64,000 nt of DNA, from assembly GCA_964007475.1 (NCBI GenBank), contig OZ023274.1, forward strand, positions 58,424,076-58,488,075, read 5' to 3'. Source of the DNA: Hybos culiciformis. Taxonomy: Eukaryota > Arthropoda > Insecta > Diptera > Hybotidae. Positions 20,438 through 30,335 of the stretch are shown piece after piece. The notes beneath the pieces were generated by a model. That model was not told where the DNA came from. It searched no databases and saw nothing but the letters and a program-made list of their open reading frames with translations. Position 1 is the stretch's first letter. The number at the start of each line of letters is the position of its first letter. The position numbers were made by a program, and so were the translations under genes.

Positions 20438-20520
20438 TTCGACGAGTTACCTTGCAGTGTGAGTTCAGTATAAAATGTGGGCACAGTCCACACTGTACAT
20501 GCTGGGGTAACCAGTCGAAA
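20438..20520 (+). ncRNA. Leader stem-loop 4 of element C
   Basis: The core is identical to stem-loop 2. The lower stem pairs TTTCGACGAGTTACC with GGTAACCAGTCGAAA (about 13 of 15). It is the fourth core copy in 460 nt, each closed by its own private stem. Confidence 0.75.
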
Positions 20521-20856
20521 TTAAATCAAAAAAACCACTTTTTAAATTTCAATCTATACTTTTTTAAATAGAGCTAACTATAAATTCTCCTTTTTCCTAT
20601 AAAAATTTTTTTTTTTTCTACTAAATAACTACAGTAAGCATTTCTTATACCTAAAAAGGACCTAAATAAATGAAAAATATCAAGAAAAATTAAATTTATA
20701 TACAAAACATTTAAAAAAAAGAAAGAAATAATAAAGATAATAAAAAGAGATAATAAAAAGAGATAATTATATTCATACATATAATAAAATTATTACAGAG
20801 ATATATATAAACAAAGAAAAGAAAATATATAAAAAAAAAAAAGAAAGAAATCTAAA

Positions 20857-23082
20857 ATGGAGACTCAAAATTTATATATAAATCCTGAATTATTAGGAAT
20901 AGAAGAGCTAGAATATGAATACTTGAGAAATCAGATTTCCTATTCAAATCCCGAAGCGATGAACATATTAAAAGAACACCTTTTGAGGGAAACAATCAAG
21001 CCTCAAACTCGAATAAGACTAGCCACAAGTGGTACCAGGGGCGCGAAAGACCCGTTACAATTCCTTGAGAGAGGATTAGTAATAAGAGATGCTAAAGAAG
21101 TAGCAAGATTAACCCAAGAAGCAATGGAAAACCCTAGCTTAGAAAAATTTGTAACCTTATGTAGTAGACTAACTCATCATAAGTTCAAATTACTTGATTT
21201 CTTGGAAATAGATTTAGATACTGATAATCATATAAAAAACCTGATAGACGTGATAAAAACCTGCTTAAAAGAAGTAAAAGAACAAATAAGTAAACTATCA
21301 TTAAAGGAAGCTGAAACTGATAATATAGGAAATGGAAAATCTTCAGAAAAACAAACAGTGCCAACTTATACCTTTTTAGAAAAAGGGGGAGATTTGAACC
21401 AATCAAAAGGAGCAATAAACAAAGATAGACCAAAAAAAATAACTGAGACTCCAAGCAAATCACAACGGAAAATATATTACTCAGAAATAGGCACGGACTC
21501 AGCAACTCAAGATGAAGGTGGGGCATTTGGACCAATAATATATGCAAAAACAGGATATAATGGCGATGAGTGGACAAAAACAGGTTATAATGGCGAAAAT
21601 TGGACAAAATGGAGAGAGACCAGACCTGGACCAAAATTTATGCCACAAATACAAATAAATAGAAAATTAGATTTCCCACAAATACCAAGACAAGAGTTAA
21701 TAGCAGAACTATCAAATAAAGTTGGAAACATAAATTTTCAAGAAAAAAATAGAGAACAAATACAAGATAAAAAGAAAGAAATAAAAAGCGGTACAGAAAA
21801 GAAAAACATAGAAGAAAAAGATCTTAAAATATCAAAACTAATGGAACTTATAAAAAGCCTTAGCGAGGAAATGAAGCCAATAATTATGGATTTTAAGGCA
21901 AAACAAGAGACCCCGATAACACGAAATAATAGATCCAGTAGCCCTGACTCAAGATCATCTACGCCGGTAATGCACCAATATAAACAAAATGCAAGACCCC
22001 CCTCAATTCATTCTAATAATTCACAAAATTATCAAGAAGTAAATCAACGAAGAGTAATATCCAGTACAGGAGAAAGAGATTACAGGTCACCTCAAAGGAG
22101 AGAAACAAGACCTGGAAATAACAGAGCAAGAAATAACGAAGAACCAAGACAACAACTAGAATCCAGATACTCAAAAGAGCTAGACCTAAAGAAAAGGTTT
22201 GGATTATTTTTCAATGGAGACGAAGTAGAAAACTTCGTAAAAGACGTCAATAATCAAAGGATAGATCACAACATCTCAGATCGTGTTCTAATTAACCATT
22301 TCCACCAACTGCTTGACCCAACTGTAAAAAAATGGTACTTTTTATACTTTAGAACCCACGACAAACAAGAAACATCGTGGAGAACATTTAGCTCAGCCCT
22401 CATTAATGAATATGCAGAGGCATTAGACGAAGATATAAAAATTACCGAGCTAATTAATAGAAAACAAAAAATAGGCGAAACTTGGCGCGAATTCATACAA
22501 GCTATGAACGCATTAAACCAAAGGCTAGACGAACCATTAAATGAACGTCGATTAGCAAATAGAATTAAGCTTAACGTAAGAAGAGAGTATAAAGAACCTC
22601 TTCAAGCAGTTGAAGTTGAAAATCTAACAGCTCTAAGGAACAAATTCAGATTGATTGACGCCGGTAAAGACCAAAAAACTTTCTACCGAGCAAATCAGGA
22701 CGAACAAGGATATGCCAGGGCAAGCAACGACCGAAATAAGTACAAGGTACAGGAAATACAGTACGAAGACGATTACCCGTACGAAGATAGTTATAATGAT
22801 TACTACGAAGTAGAATCAATACAAAATGTACCAAAACATCAACAAAATATCTTGAGCAACAACAAGAAAAAATTTGATGAACAACCAAAACCAAAACAGC
22901 AATCCCGACCAGAAACCCCAGAAAATAAGTTGAGATGCTGGAACTGTGAAGGACCTGGACACGCTTTTATGGATTGTCCAGCAAACTATCGGCGGATATT
23001 TTGCTACAGGTGCGGAATGATAAACCAAGTAGCACCAACATGCCGAAACTGCCACAAAAAAGTTCGCTTTCAGGGAAACTGA
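20857..23082 (+). CDS. gag: Element C Gag, 741 aa
   Basis: Structural polyprotein that would form the particle and bind RNA. ATG 20857 is the first in a long open frame after the structured leader. The N-terminal half is charged and includes a duplicated segment 'AKTGYNGDEWTKTGYNGENW' (about residues 229-249). The capsid-like region starts near residue 445 ('KRFGLFFNGDEVENFVKDV') and contains 'RTHDKQETSWRTFSSALI'. Two zinc-knuckle-type motifs end the protein: 'CWNCEGPGHAFMDC' (CCHC, about 689-702) and a Cys-rich 'CYRCGMINQVAPTCRNC'. At 741 residues it is larger than most gypsy Gags and fits Osvaldo/Ulysses-type elements (inference). It overlaps pol in the -1 frame. Confidence 0.93.
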   Translation: METQNLYINPELLGIEELEYEYLRNQISYSNPEAMNILKEHLLRETIKPQTRIRLATSGTRGAKDPLQFLERGLVIRDAKEVARLTQEAMENPSLEKFVTLCSRLTHHKFKLLDFLEIDLDTDNHIKNLIDVIKTCLKEVKEQISKLSLKEAETDNIGNGKSSEKQTVPTYTFLEKGGDLNQSKGAINKDRPKKITETPSKSQRKIYYSEIGTDSATQDEGGAFGPIIYAKTGYNGDEWTKTGYNGENWTKWRETRPGPKFMPQIQINRKLDFPQIPRQELIAELSNKVGNINFQEKNREQIQDKKKEIKSGTEKKNIEEKDLKISKLMELIKSLSEEMKPIIMDFKAKQETPITRNNRSSSPDSRSSTPVMHQYKQNARPPSIHSNNSQNYQEVNQRRVISSTGERDYRSPQRRETRPGNNRARNNEEPRQQLESRYSKELDLKKRFGLFFNGDEVENFVKDVNNQRIDHNISDRVLINHFHQLLDPTVKKWYFLYFRTHDKQETSWRTFSSALINEYAEALDEDIKITELINRKQKIGETWREFIQAMNALNQRLDEPLNERRLANRIKLNVRREYKEPLQAVEVENLTALRNKFRLIDAGKDQKTFYRANQDEQGYARASNDRNKYKVQEIQYEDDYPYEDSYNDYYEVESIQNVPKHQQNILSNNKKKFDEQPKPKQQSRPETPENKLRCWNCEGPGHAFMDCPANYRRIFCYRCGMINQVAPTCRNCHKKVRFQGN

Positions 23083-26000
23083 TTTCCCAATCTGTAGAAA
23101 GGCCGTCTACAGATTTTAACTTAGGCCAAAACTTGATTCAAACCAGAAAAAACGAATTAATTAAAAATGAAAATGAAATAATTGAAAAAGAAAAACAAAA
23201 TGAAAAAATTGAAAAAGAAAAACCTGAAAAACAACATGAGATAATAGAAAAAGAAAATAAAGAAAAAGAAAATACAGATAATAAAAATATGGAAAAACAG
23301 AAAGAAATAAAAAAAAAAGAAATTACAGAAAAAGAAAATATTGAAAATGAGAAACTTGAAAGACAAGAAATTATTGAAAACGAAAAACAAGAAATAAATG
23401 AAAATGAAAACATGAAAGTAATAGGAATTCTAAAGAGAACAAAAACCGAAGAAAGGATAACAAAGGAAAGAAAACAATGGCCTCCTTATCATATAAGAAA
23501 ACAACGTTACGATAAGAAAAGGGCTGAAATAGTTACTTTCAATAATAGTGAAATAAGACTAAATACAAAAAGAGAAATGAAATCGAAGAAAAAAACAAAG
23601 AAATCAGCAAGGAAAAACAAATATTATATAAAAGCAAAAGATGACAAGAAAAGGATTCTTTCAGCAGTAATAAAAATGCCTCAAGATAATAGACCATATG
23701 CAAGAATCGAAATAGGAAAGGAAATCTTAACAGGACTATTGGATTCCGGTGCTTCTATCTCATGTTTAAGAAAAGATTCAAAATGGTTAAAAGAAAATAC
23801 AAATTACAAATTACATAAAATAAGAGATACCCTATTAACTGCAGCCGGTAATAAAACCGAAATAATAGGCTATATTTTAGCACAAATAACTTTTAATAAT
23901 GTCACAAAAACTTTAAAAATCCATGTGGTACCAAAGTTATCACAAGAATTATATCTTGGTGTTAACTTTTGGACCGAATTTAATTTAGCACCTCAAATTT
24001 TTAAACAAATAGAAGAAATACAAGAAATAGACACAAATATTCACTATTTAGATTTAAACGACCAATTAGAGTTAGAAGCGATAAAAAGGATGTTTCCGTC
24101 CTACGCGGTCGAAGGGTTAGGGTGTACAGATTTAGAAGAACATGTGATTGACACCCAGGACAATGAACCGGTTAAACAAAAGCATTACCCACTCTCTCCT
24201 GCCATCCAAAATTTAATGTACGCCGAGGTAGACAGAATGTTAGAAATGGGGGTAATAGAGGAAAGTAATAATGCGTGGACGTCACCTGTAGTGCTAGTAA
24301 GGAAACCTGGTAAAAACCGCCTATGTTTAGATTCGCGAAAAGTGAACGATTTGACGAAAAAGGACGCATATCCTTTACCAAATATTCAAGGCCTATTAGC
24401 ACGAATAGACAAAACAAAATACATAAGTAGTATCGATTTAAAAGACGCTTTTTGGCAAATTCCGTTAGAAAAACAGTCTCGAGAAAAAACTACTTTTGCA
24501 ATCCCAGGTAGACCCCTCTATCAATACACGTGTATGCCTTTTGGACTTTGTAACGCAGCCCAACGCATGTGTCGGCTCATGGATAAAGTGATTCCTCAGC
24601 ATTTAAAGGAGGAGGTAAAGGTTTACTTAGACGATTTAATGGTGGCAACAGATACAAAAGAACGCCATTTTCAACTTCTAAAAGAAGTTGCAATCGCTCT
24701 AAGGAAAGCCAACCTCACAATAAATGTTGAGAAATCGAAATTTTTCATGAAAGAGATTAAATATCTAGGATATTTAATCGGCGCGAACGGTACGAAACCT
24801 GATCCAGGAAAAATATCCGCGATTTCGGAATATCCTGAACCAAACTCTTTAAAACAAACTAGACGTTTCCTAGGCATGACAGGATGGTTTCAAAGACTAA
24901 TTAAAGACTATTCCTTAATAGTAGCCCCAATAACAGACTGTTTAAAATTAAAAAATAGTGAAAATAAATTCAAATTTACAAAAGAAGCTAGAGAAGCCTT
25001 TAGTAAAATTAAAGAAATCCTAGTTTCCGAGCCTATACTGATTCCCCCCGATTATTCTAAAGAATTCTTTATACAAACTGACGCCAGCCAATCAGGCATA
25101 GGGGCAGTCATATTTCAATATGACGAAGAAAACAACGAACACCCTGTAGCCTACATGTCAAAAAAATTCAATGATACACAATCTAGGTGGGCAGCTACAG
25201 AACAGGAATGTTTTGCAGTTGTCGAAGCCATAAAAAAGTTTAGAATGTACGTAGAAGGTACAAAATTCACCGTAATAACAGATTGTGCAGCATTGAAATG
25301 GTTAATGACATGCAAGGATCACCACGGAAAACTTTTCCGATGGTCATTGAAGCTACAGGCGTTCGAATTTGACATTCTACATCGAGCAGGAAAGAAAAAT
25401 GTAGTAGCAGACACCCTGTCAAGATCCTTCGGAATAGAAGAAATAACAACAAGATGTCCCGATTTAGATCTAGACTCAGAAGCTTTTGAGTCTATCAACT
25501 ATAAAGAATTACGAGAAACAATCGAGGACAACAAAAATAGCTTACCGGATTTACAAATAATTGAAAACAAAATTTTCAAAAGAACAGAATTCAGAAAAAA
25601 TCAAGAAGAATCTGAGCTGAGTTTATGGAGACTATGGGTCCCGGAAGAACTAGTGGGCAAAGTGATAGAAAACAATCATGATCCCCCACACTCAGCTCAT
25701 GGAGGGCTAAGAAAAACGCTGTTCAAAATAAGGACAAAATATTATTGGCCACGAATGTATTCCGATATAAAAAAATACATACAAAATTGTGCAGTTTGTA
25801 AAGAAACGAAACCAACAAATCAGATACTAAGACCACCTATGGGAGAAAAACAAATCCCGTCAAGACCTTTTCAACACCTATACATAGACTTCTTAGGCCC
25901 CTACCCAAGATCAAGATCTGGCAACACGTGCATATTCATAATACTAGACTCCTTCTCAAAATATGTAATAATAAAACCATTACGAAAAGCAACTACAGCT

Positions 26001-26123
26001 AACGCAATTAAAGTGTTAGAAGAAGCTTTTAGTCTATTCGGATGTCCGGAAAGTGTCTTAAGTGACAATGGAACCCCACTCGTCTCAAAAGATTTCGATT
26101 CTTACCTGCAAAACACAAATTAA
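22974..26123 (+). CDS. pol: Element C Pol: protease, reverse transcriptase, RNase H, integrase N-part
   Basis: A 1049-codon open frame expressed by -1 shift from gag. Residues about 60-150 are a Glu/Lys/Asn repeat-like linker. Protease active site 'LLDSGASISCL' is near 254. Reverse transcriptase: 'RLCLDSRKVND' near 445, 'SSIDLKDAFWQIPLEK' near 485, catalytic 'YLDDLM' near 549. RNase H: 'QTDASQSGIGAV' near 700 and 'VVADTLSR'. Integrase zinc finger: His pair near 901-908 ('HDPPHSAHGG') and 'CAVCK'. Core Asp in 'DFLGPY' near 971, second Asp in 'SDNGTP' near 1030. The frame then ends prematurely at 26123 by a one-base shift in an A-rich run; the remaining integrase is at 26109-26696. Confidence 0.93.
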   Translation: MSSKLSADILLQVRNDKPSSTNMPKLPQKSSLSGKLISQSVERPSTDFNLGQNLIQTRKNELIKNENEIIEKEKQNEKIEKEKPEKQHEIIEKENKEKENTDNKNMEKQKEIKKKEITEKENIENEKLERQEIIENEKQEINENENMKVIGILKRTKTEERITKERKQWPPYHIRKQRYDKKRAEIVTFNNSEIRLNTKREMKSKKKTKKSARKNKYYIKAKDDKKRILSAVIKMPQDNRPYARIEIGKEILTGLLDSGASISCLRKDSKWLKENTNYKLHKIRDTLLTAAGNKTEIIGYILAQITFNNVTKTLKIHVVPKLSQELYLGVNFWTEFNLAPQIFKQIEEIQEIDTNIHYLDLNDQLELEAIKRMFPSYAVEGLGCTDLEEHVIDTQDNEPVKQKHYPLSPAIQNLMYAEVDRMLEMGVIEESNNAWTSPVVLVRKPGKNRLCLDSRKVNDLTKKDAYPLPNIQGLLARIDKTKYISSIDLKDAFWQIPLEKQSREKTTFAIPGRPLYQYTCMPFGLCNAAQRMCRLMDKVIPQHLKEEVKVYLDDLMVATDTKERHFQLLKEVAIALRKANLTINVEKSKFFMKEIKYLGYLIGANGTKPDPGKISAISEYPEPNSLKQTRRFLGMTGWFQRLIKDYSLIVAPITDCLKLKNSENKFKFTKEAREAFSKIKEILVSEPILIPPDYSKEFFIQTDASQSGIGAVIFQYDEENNEHPVAYMSKKFNDTQSRWAATEQECFAVVEAIKKFRMYVEGTKFTVITDCAALKWLMTCKDHHGKLFRWSLKLQAFEFDILHRAGKKNVVADTLSRSFGIEEITTRCPDLDLDSEAFESINYKELRETIEDNKNSLPDLQIIENKIFKRTEFRKNQEESELSLWRLWVPEELVGKVIENNHDPPHSAHGGLRKTLFKIRTKYYWPRMYSDIKKYIQNCAVCKETKPTNQILRPPMGEKQIPSRPFQHLYIDFLGPYPRSRSGNTCIFIILDSFSKYVIIKPLRKATTANAIKVLEEAFSLFGCPESVLSDNGTPLVSKDFDSYLQNTN
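23053..23065 (+). promoter_or_regulatory. Candidate -1 frameshift site between gag and pol
   Basis: Pol is open in the -1 frame from 22974, and gag ends at 23082. In the overlap the gag codons CAC-AAA-AAA-GTT form an A-rich slip site close to the gag stop. It is not a perfect X-XXY-YYZ heptamer, since the base before AAA-AAA is C. No obvious downstream pseudoknot was identified. Confidence 0.4.
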
Positions 26124-26696
26124 CCGCCTTCTATGCACCACAAGCTAACGCTAGTGAAAGGGTAAATGGATCAATTTTAAACGCAATAAGAGCCTACGTA
26201 GACGACGAACAACACAACTGGGACGGAGATCTAGATAGCATAAGCACAGCTCTTCGCTCCAGTGTGCACGAAGCCACGGGTATGTCACCTTATTACATTT
26301 TATTCGGACAACACATGATAACGCATGGTAGCTCTTTTAAACTACTAAGAAAACTAAATATGATAGAAGGAGAGGATACAGAAATAAATATTACCCCCTC
26401 CAGGATCCGTCCAAATCATAAAAGATATAGTTAAACGAAACTTAGAAAAGGCAAAAGAGAAAGGGAGAAAGTTGTACAACCGGAAATGTAAAAACATAAA
26501 GTACAAAGTAGGACAGACATTGTATAGAAGGAATTTCGCTCAAAGTGATTTTAGTAAACATTTCAACGCTAAATTAGGAAAGAAATTCGTGCCGTGTTTA
26601 GTTTTAAGGATAATAGGAAATAGTATATATGAAGTCAAAGACCTAGTAGGTAGAAATGCTATAGGGAGATATCATGCGAAAGACTTAAAAATTTAA
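26109..26696 (+). pseudogene. pol: Element C Pol, integrase C-terminal part in shifted frames
   Basis: After the shift near 26112 the catalytic Glu region ('APQANASERVNGS') and 'TGMSPYYILFGQ' are readable up to about 26410. A second single-base shift there moves coding to the frame that is open at 26472-26696 ('VGQTLYRRNFAQ', 'YEVKDLVGRN'), ending at 26696. Two indels in short homopolymer contexts are the only breaks seen in the gag-pol of this copy. They could be genuine mutations or assembly errors. Confidence 0.85.
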
Positions 26697-27108
26697 GGAT
26701 CGTAGGAAATCTGATGAAAATTTTTTATCCATAAATAAAATTTTAGGCACAACATTTAAGATTTCTTCAATAATAAATATTTTCTTTTAAAAAAAAAATA
26801 GAAAAAAAAATAACGAATAATAAATCCTTTTTCTAATCATTTTATTTATTTTTTTTTAGAAAACCAAAATAGTATAACATATATGTATGAATAGAATATT
26901 GATAAAAATTGATTTTCAACAAAAATTGAGAAACATTTGTTTCTAGAAAATTATAGACAAATAGATAAATAAATAATAAAAATCTGTATAGAATAAGAGA
27001 ATTTCATTTTAACAATTATAAAAAAAAAAAATAATAAAAATATATACAAAAAAAAAAAAAATATAAGGAAAATATATTTATAAATAGTATAAGAAATTAC
27101 CTGAAAAA

Positions 27109-27139
<31 letters not shown>

Positions 27140-27380
27140 CAATATCTATTAGAAAATTACTTATAAAAAAAAAAAAAAAAGGGTAAAAATAAAAATATAG
27201 ATAAAATATATAAAATAGATAGTTATAAGAAAATTACTTACATATATAGAAAAAAAAATTTAAAAGAAAAAAAACAATACAAATTTTGTTACAATATAAG
27301 AAAAGTTCTTCGAAATCAATATATATATAAACAAGAAAATTTTTTTTACTCGCTATAATCAATAAACAAACAATCTAATT
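26697..27380. other. A-rich spacer between pol and env of element C
   Basis: 684 bp made of long A runs and T-rich stretches, including repeated 'AGAAAATTACTTA' words (about 27090-27240). No ORF. In env-bearing insect retroelements env is expressed from a spliced RNA, and 'TTTTTTTTACTCGCTATAATC' just before env could lie near an acceptor, but no confident site is seen. Confidence 0.6.
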
Positions 27381-29531
27381 ATGTGTAAAGATCTGTTAAG
27401 CTGTGTAGGAATATCCATGTCATGGATGACACAGCCAGTTACTTTTTTTTTGTACCTTGTAGGTTCTATACTAGCTTTATTTTTATTTTTATTACTAACT
27501 TTTTTTCAAATAAGAAACTACTGCTTATTGAGACAGGTTATGGTACTAGCGACTTTAATTCCGGTAAATTCAAGCATAGTCCTAGTACAAAATCTATACA
27601 GACCCACATACGAGGACACAGAACTAAATGCGTATCCATTATACGAAAAACAAATTGAGATCTATGCGACAAAAATCTTGGAATATAGCCACATTTACCC
27701 AATCTTTGGAAAGTCCTTAAAGGACATTAATCCAATCCATGATTGTCAAAATGGAATACTAGTACCACCGATTTTGACACCAAATGTTACTAGTATTTCT
27801 CTAAATAACAATAAACTAAGCCCAATCAGTTTAGTTTCACAACAAATAACCAGAAATAGTAACTATAAAGAAATTCAAAGAGATTTGACCCCAAACGAAA
27901 AACTAAATTTAAAAATGTTAGAAATTCTCTATCCTATAACAAAAGAATGGGAAATCCAACCTCGTCATAACGACGACATAACCCTTGAATGCTTTTGTGA
28001 AGAACCTTCTATAGAGATCCATTTTGATCAATATAAGATCATTGAAAATTTCAAAAACTTACCTTTAATAGGATTGATAAATTCAATAGAATTTAAAGAA
28101 AAATTCAAATCTTGTGAAACTTCGCTATGCGAAGTAGGACTAAGAGGGTTACTGGAGTTATATAAAAATTTAAGAAACAAACCCCAAAAAAGGAAAAGAG
28201 ACGCAGAAGATAGAGAAGGATGTACCTCCTTCAGTATTCTAGGAAAATGGGGTATAAACTTTGATAACTGTAACATAGATCTCAAGTTGTTCAAAAACGA
28301 TCTAGAAAACACAAAACACGAAATAAATCAATACAAATCACTAATTTTAAACCACACTAAAATATCTAGTGATTTATTTCAGAAGACAGAGAAAATAATA
28401 ATACAAATAAGTAGGCAACAAGATTTATTAGAAAAACACATCCATGACAAATATCTGACAACACAACACACAATACAAGTTATAAAATTAATAGCCGACC
28501 TAAAGATGTGGAAACTTGATCAAAAAAATCAAGCACAACACATCCTTTCCCTCACAAAAGCAAGAGCTATGGAATTATTCCAATCTCTAAAACAATCTTT
28601 ATACTTGCATCAATGGGTAGGTAAATGTATTGCTACAAAAGATTGCAACGAAATAAACACGTTTCTAAATAAAAAAATTGTTTATTGGTCAGATTTATTA
28701 TCCCATAATTTCAATCCCCACCCCACTTTGGTATATAATTATCATACCCCTTACTTTGTCTTCACAACCCCTACTGAAGTACAATGGGAATTACTCCCAA
28801 CTTTAATTCTTCCATCTTTAGAAATTAACTCCGGATGCAGTCCGTTAGAAAACTCCCTTTTTCTTTGTAACAAATGTTACAAACAAGAATTTAAATTTCT
28901 AACAGGAAATTTCAATAATACCAATAAGCATTTAAAATTTCACGAAAACTCAACTGCAATAATAAATAATATAGAATCATTAGAAAAATGTATTTCCAAT
29001 AAAGGAAATACAGAAGCTATACTGAAACTGGCAGATAAATGCCTCTCAATAAGTGAGAAAAGAATAGCAATTATCCCTCTTTGTGGAGAAGAAACTCAAA
29101 TAAAGATAGATAAAATTTTAACCCAAATCCACTTCCAGGAAATTCCAGAAGTATTATCCTTCAGGAACCATACTCTAGACATGATGTTATTAGATAATTT
29201 TCAAACAAACTTCTCTTATCTTAAATACAATTTCACTTATAAAAATTTAGTAAAAACCCTAACTCAGAAAACCTCAGAATTAGCAGATTTATCTCTGCAT
29301 TTCAAACCACATATGATTGCGGTACACAATACAAATTTAGTTTTCAACTTAATAAATCTATTAATGATAATATGTATAGTAGCATATCATTTAGTTACTA
29401 AATTGATGCAAGCTAGCCAAAATAGATTAAATCTTTCTAGCTCAAATATCCTTAATGACACAGAAAACACAAATAAAGACGAAGAAAAGCTCTTCTTCGG
29501 CAAAGAAGAGAAAAGTAAGAGGACACAATAA
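27381..29531 (+). CDS. env: Element C Env-like membrane glycoprotein, 716 aa
   Basis: A single open frame of 716 codons after pol, the position of env. A hydrophobic N-terminal segment (residues about 20-45, 'FFLYLVGSILALFLFLLLTF') may be signal or anchor. A basic cluster 'QKRKR' near residue 270 could be a furin-type site, followed by 'EGCTSFSILGKWG'. A long helical region follows ('ISRQQDLLEKH' ...), then several Cys pairs and N-glycosylation sequons. A second hydrophobic segment lies at about residues 655-672 ('LINLLMIICIVAYHLV'), before a charged cytoplasmic tail. Overall topology fits a fusion-type Env. The sequence after the basic site does not look like the F-type fusion peptide seen in element F, so the origin of this env is uncertain. 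The frame is intact. Confidence 0.78.
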   Translation: MCKDLLSCVGISMSWMTQPVTFFLYLVGSILALFLFLLLTFFQIRNYCLLRQVMVLATLIPVNSSIVLVQNLYRPTYEDTELNAYPLYEKQIEIYATKILEYSHIYPIFGKSLKDINPIHDCQNGILVPPILTPNVTSISLNNNKLSPISLVSQQITRNSNYKEIQRDLTPNEKLNLKMLEILYPITKEWEIQPRHNDDITLECFCEEPSIEIHFDQYKIIENFKNLPLIGLINSIEFKEKFKSCETSLCEVGLRGLLELYKNLRNKPQKRKRDAEDREGCTSFSILGKWGINFDNCNIDLKLFKNDLENTKHEINQYKSLILNHTKISSDLFQKTEKIIIQISRQQDLLEKHIHDKYLTTQHTIQVIKLIADLKMWKLDQKNQAQHILSLTKARAMELFQSLKQSLYLHQWVGKCIATKDCNEINTFLNKKIVYWSDLLSHNFNPHPTLVYNYHTPYFVFTTPTEVQWELLPTLILPSLEINSGCSPLENSLFLCNKCYKQEFKFLTGNFNNTNKHLKFHENSTAIINNIESLEKCISNKGNTEAILKLADKCLSISEKRIAIIPLCGEETQIKIDKILTQIHFQEIPEVLSFRNHTLDMMLLDNFQTNFSYLKYNFTYKNLVKTLTQKTSELADLSLHFKPHMIAVHNTNLVFNLINLLMIICIVAYHLVTKLMQASQNRLNLSSSNILNDTENTNKDEEKLFFGKEEKSKRTQ

Positions 29532-29855
29532 TACAATATACCAACAATAAGCGGTAGTAACTATAGACTAACTAACGAAGTACTAATAGTACAAGACGAG
29601 CAAAATAAATCGTTACGGAAGTTTCATAATGTAAAAAATTTTTGTTTAAAAAAATAAAAAAATAAAATAATAAATAAAAATATATATATAATGTAAAAAT
29701 TCTAAATTAATTACAAAATTACAAAATTTTTTTCAATTCTTCAATTTTTTTTTGTTTTGGCCTATTTAAAATAACTAAATAAAAAGTATAAATTAAAATG
29801 CATAATTATAAAAAATTACAGTAAAAAAAGAAAAATTGATAAAAAAATAAAAAAA
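29532..29855. other. Spacer between env and the accessory ORF
   Basis: A/T-rich, with no ORF. 'AAAATTACAGTAAAAAAAGA' at about 29810 just before the next ATG includes an AG that could serve as splice acceptor; speculative. Confidence 0.4.
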
Positions 29856-30335
29856 ATGTCCGACAACGCACCAAGCAGTAAATTTATTGGTAAAATAACC
29901 ACCAGTTCCGGAGAACCCAGATGGTATACCGAAGAAGAAGGCCCGAAGCCAATAGATAGCGGAAAATTTAATACAAGAAAACGAGCAAAGGAGCCACAAG
30001 TACCAATCATGAAAGAGCCACCAAAACTCCCGAAGTTATCTCCAAAAGCAATACCGAGAGTAAAAGAAGAAGAAGGAGTCAACCCGACCCCAATGCTGAA
30101 AGCAATTTTTGCCGGAGTAGAAATTGGCCAAACCCAAATTGGATCCAGCTACCGTTTCAAGATACAAGGACCTATATCAATAATCCAAGCAGAAGTGAAA
30201 AAGAACGGGAAAACCATTTTGAAATGCAACAAAACAGGAGCGGTCAAAATAACGGACAAAGGGATCATAAAAATATTTCCAGGAACAACGGAGAAACAGA
30301 AGAGTTCTGCAGTGAAACACCACTACGAAAAATAG
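29856..30335 (+). CDS. Accessory ORF of element C, 159 aa, unknown
   Basis: An intact 159-codon frame between env and the 3' LTR. The protein is Lys/Pro-rich in its N-terminal half ('PKPIDSGKFNTRKRAKEP', 'KEPPKLPKLSPKAIPRVKEE'), with a likely nuclear-localisation-type basic cluster near residue 35-42. The C-terminal 60 residues are predicted to be beta-rich ('GSSYRFKIQGPISIIQAEV', 'TGAVKITDKGIIKIFPG'). I do not recognise it. The position recalls the 3' accessory genes of complex retroviruses. Composition and the intact frame next to an intact env argue for a real gene. Confidence 0.65.
   Translation: MSDNAPSSKFIGKITTSSGEPRWYTEEEGPKPIDSGKFNTRKRAKEPQVPIMKEPPKLPKLSPKAIPRVKEEEGVNPTPMLKAIFAGVEIGQTQIGSSYRFKIQGPISIIQAEVKKNGKTILKCNKTGAVKITDKGIIKIFPGTTEKQKSSAVKHHYEK

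Noticed and set aside
21185..21634. 149-codon minus-strand ORF inside gag of element C
   Set aside because: Antisense shadow of gag, Leu/Phe-rich as expected from the complement of AT-rich coding DNA.
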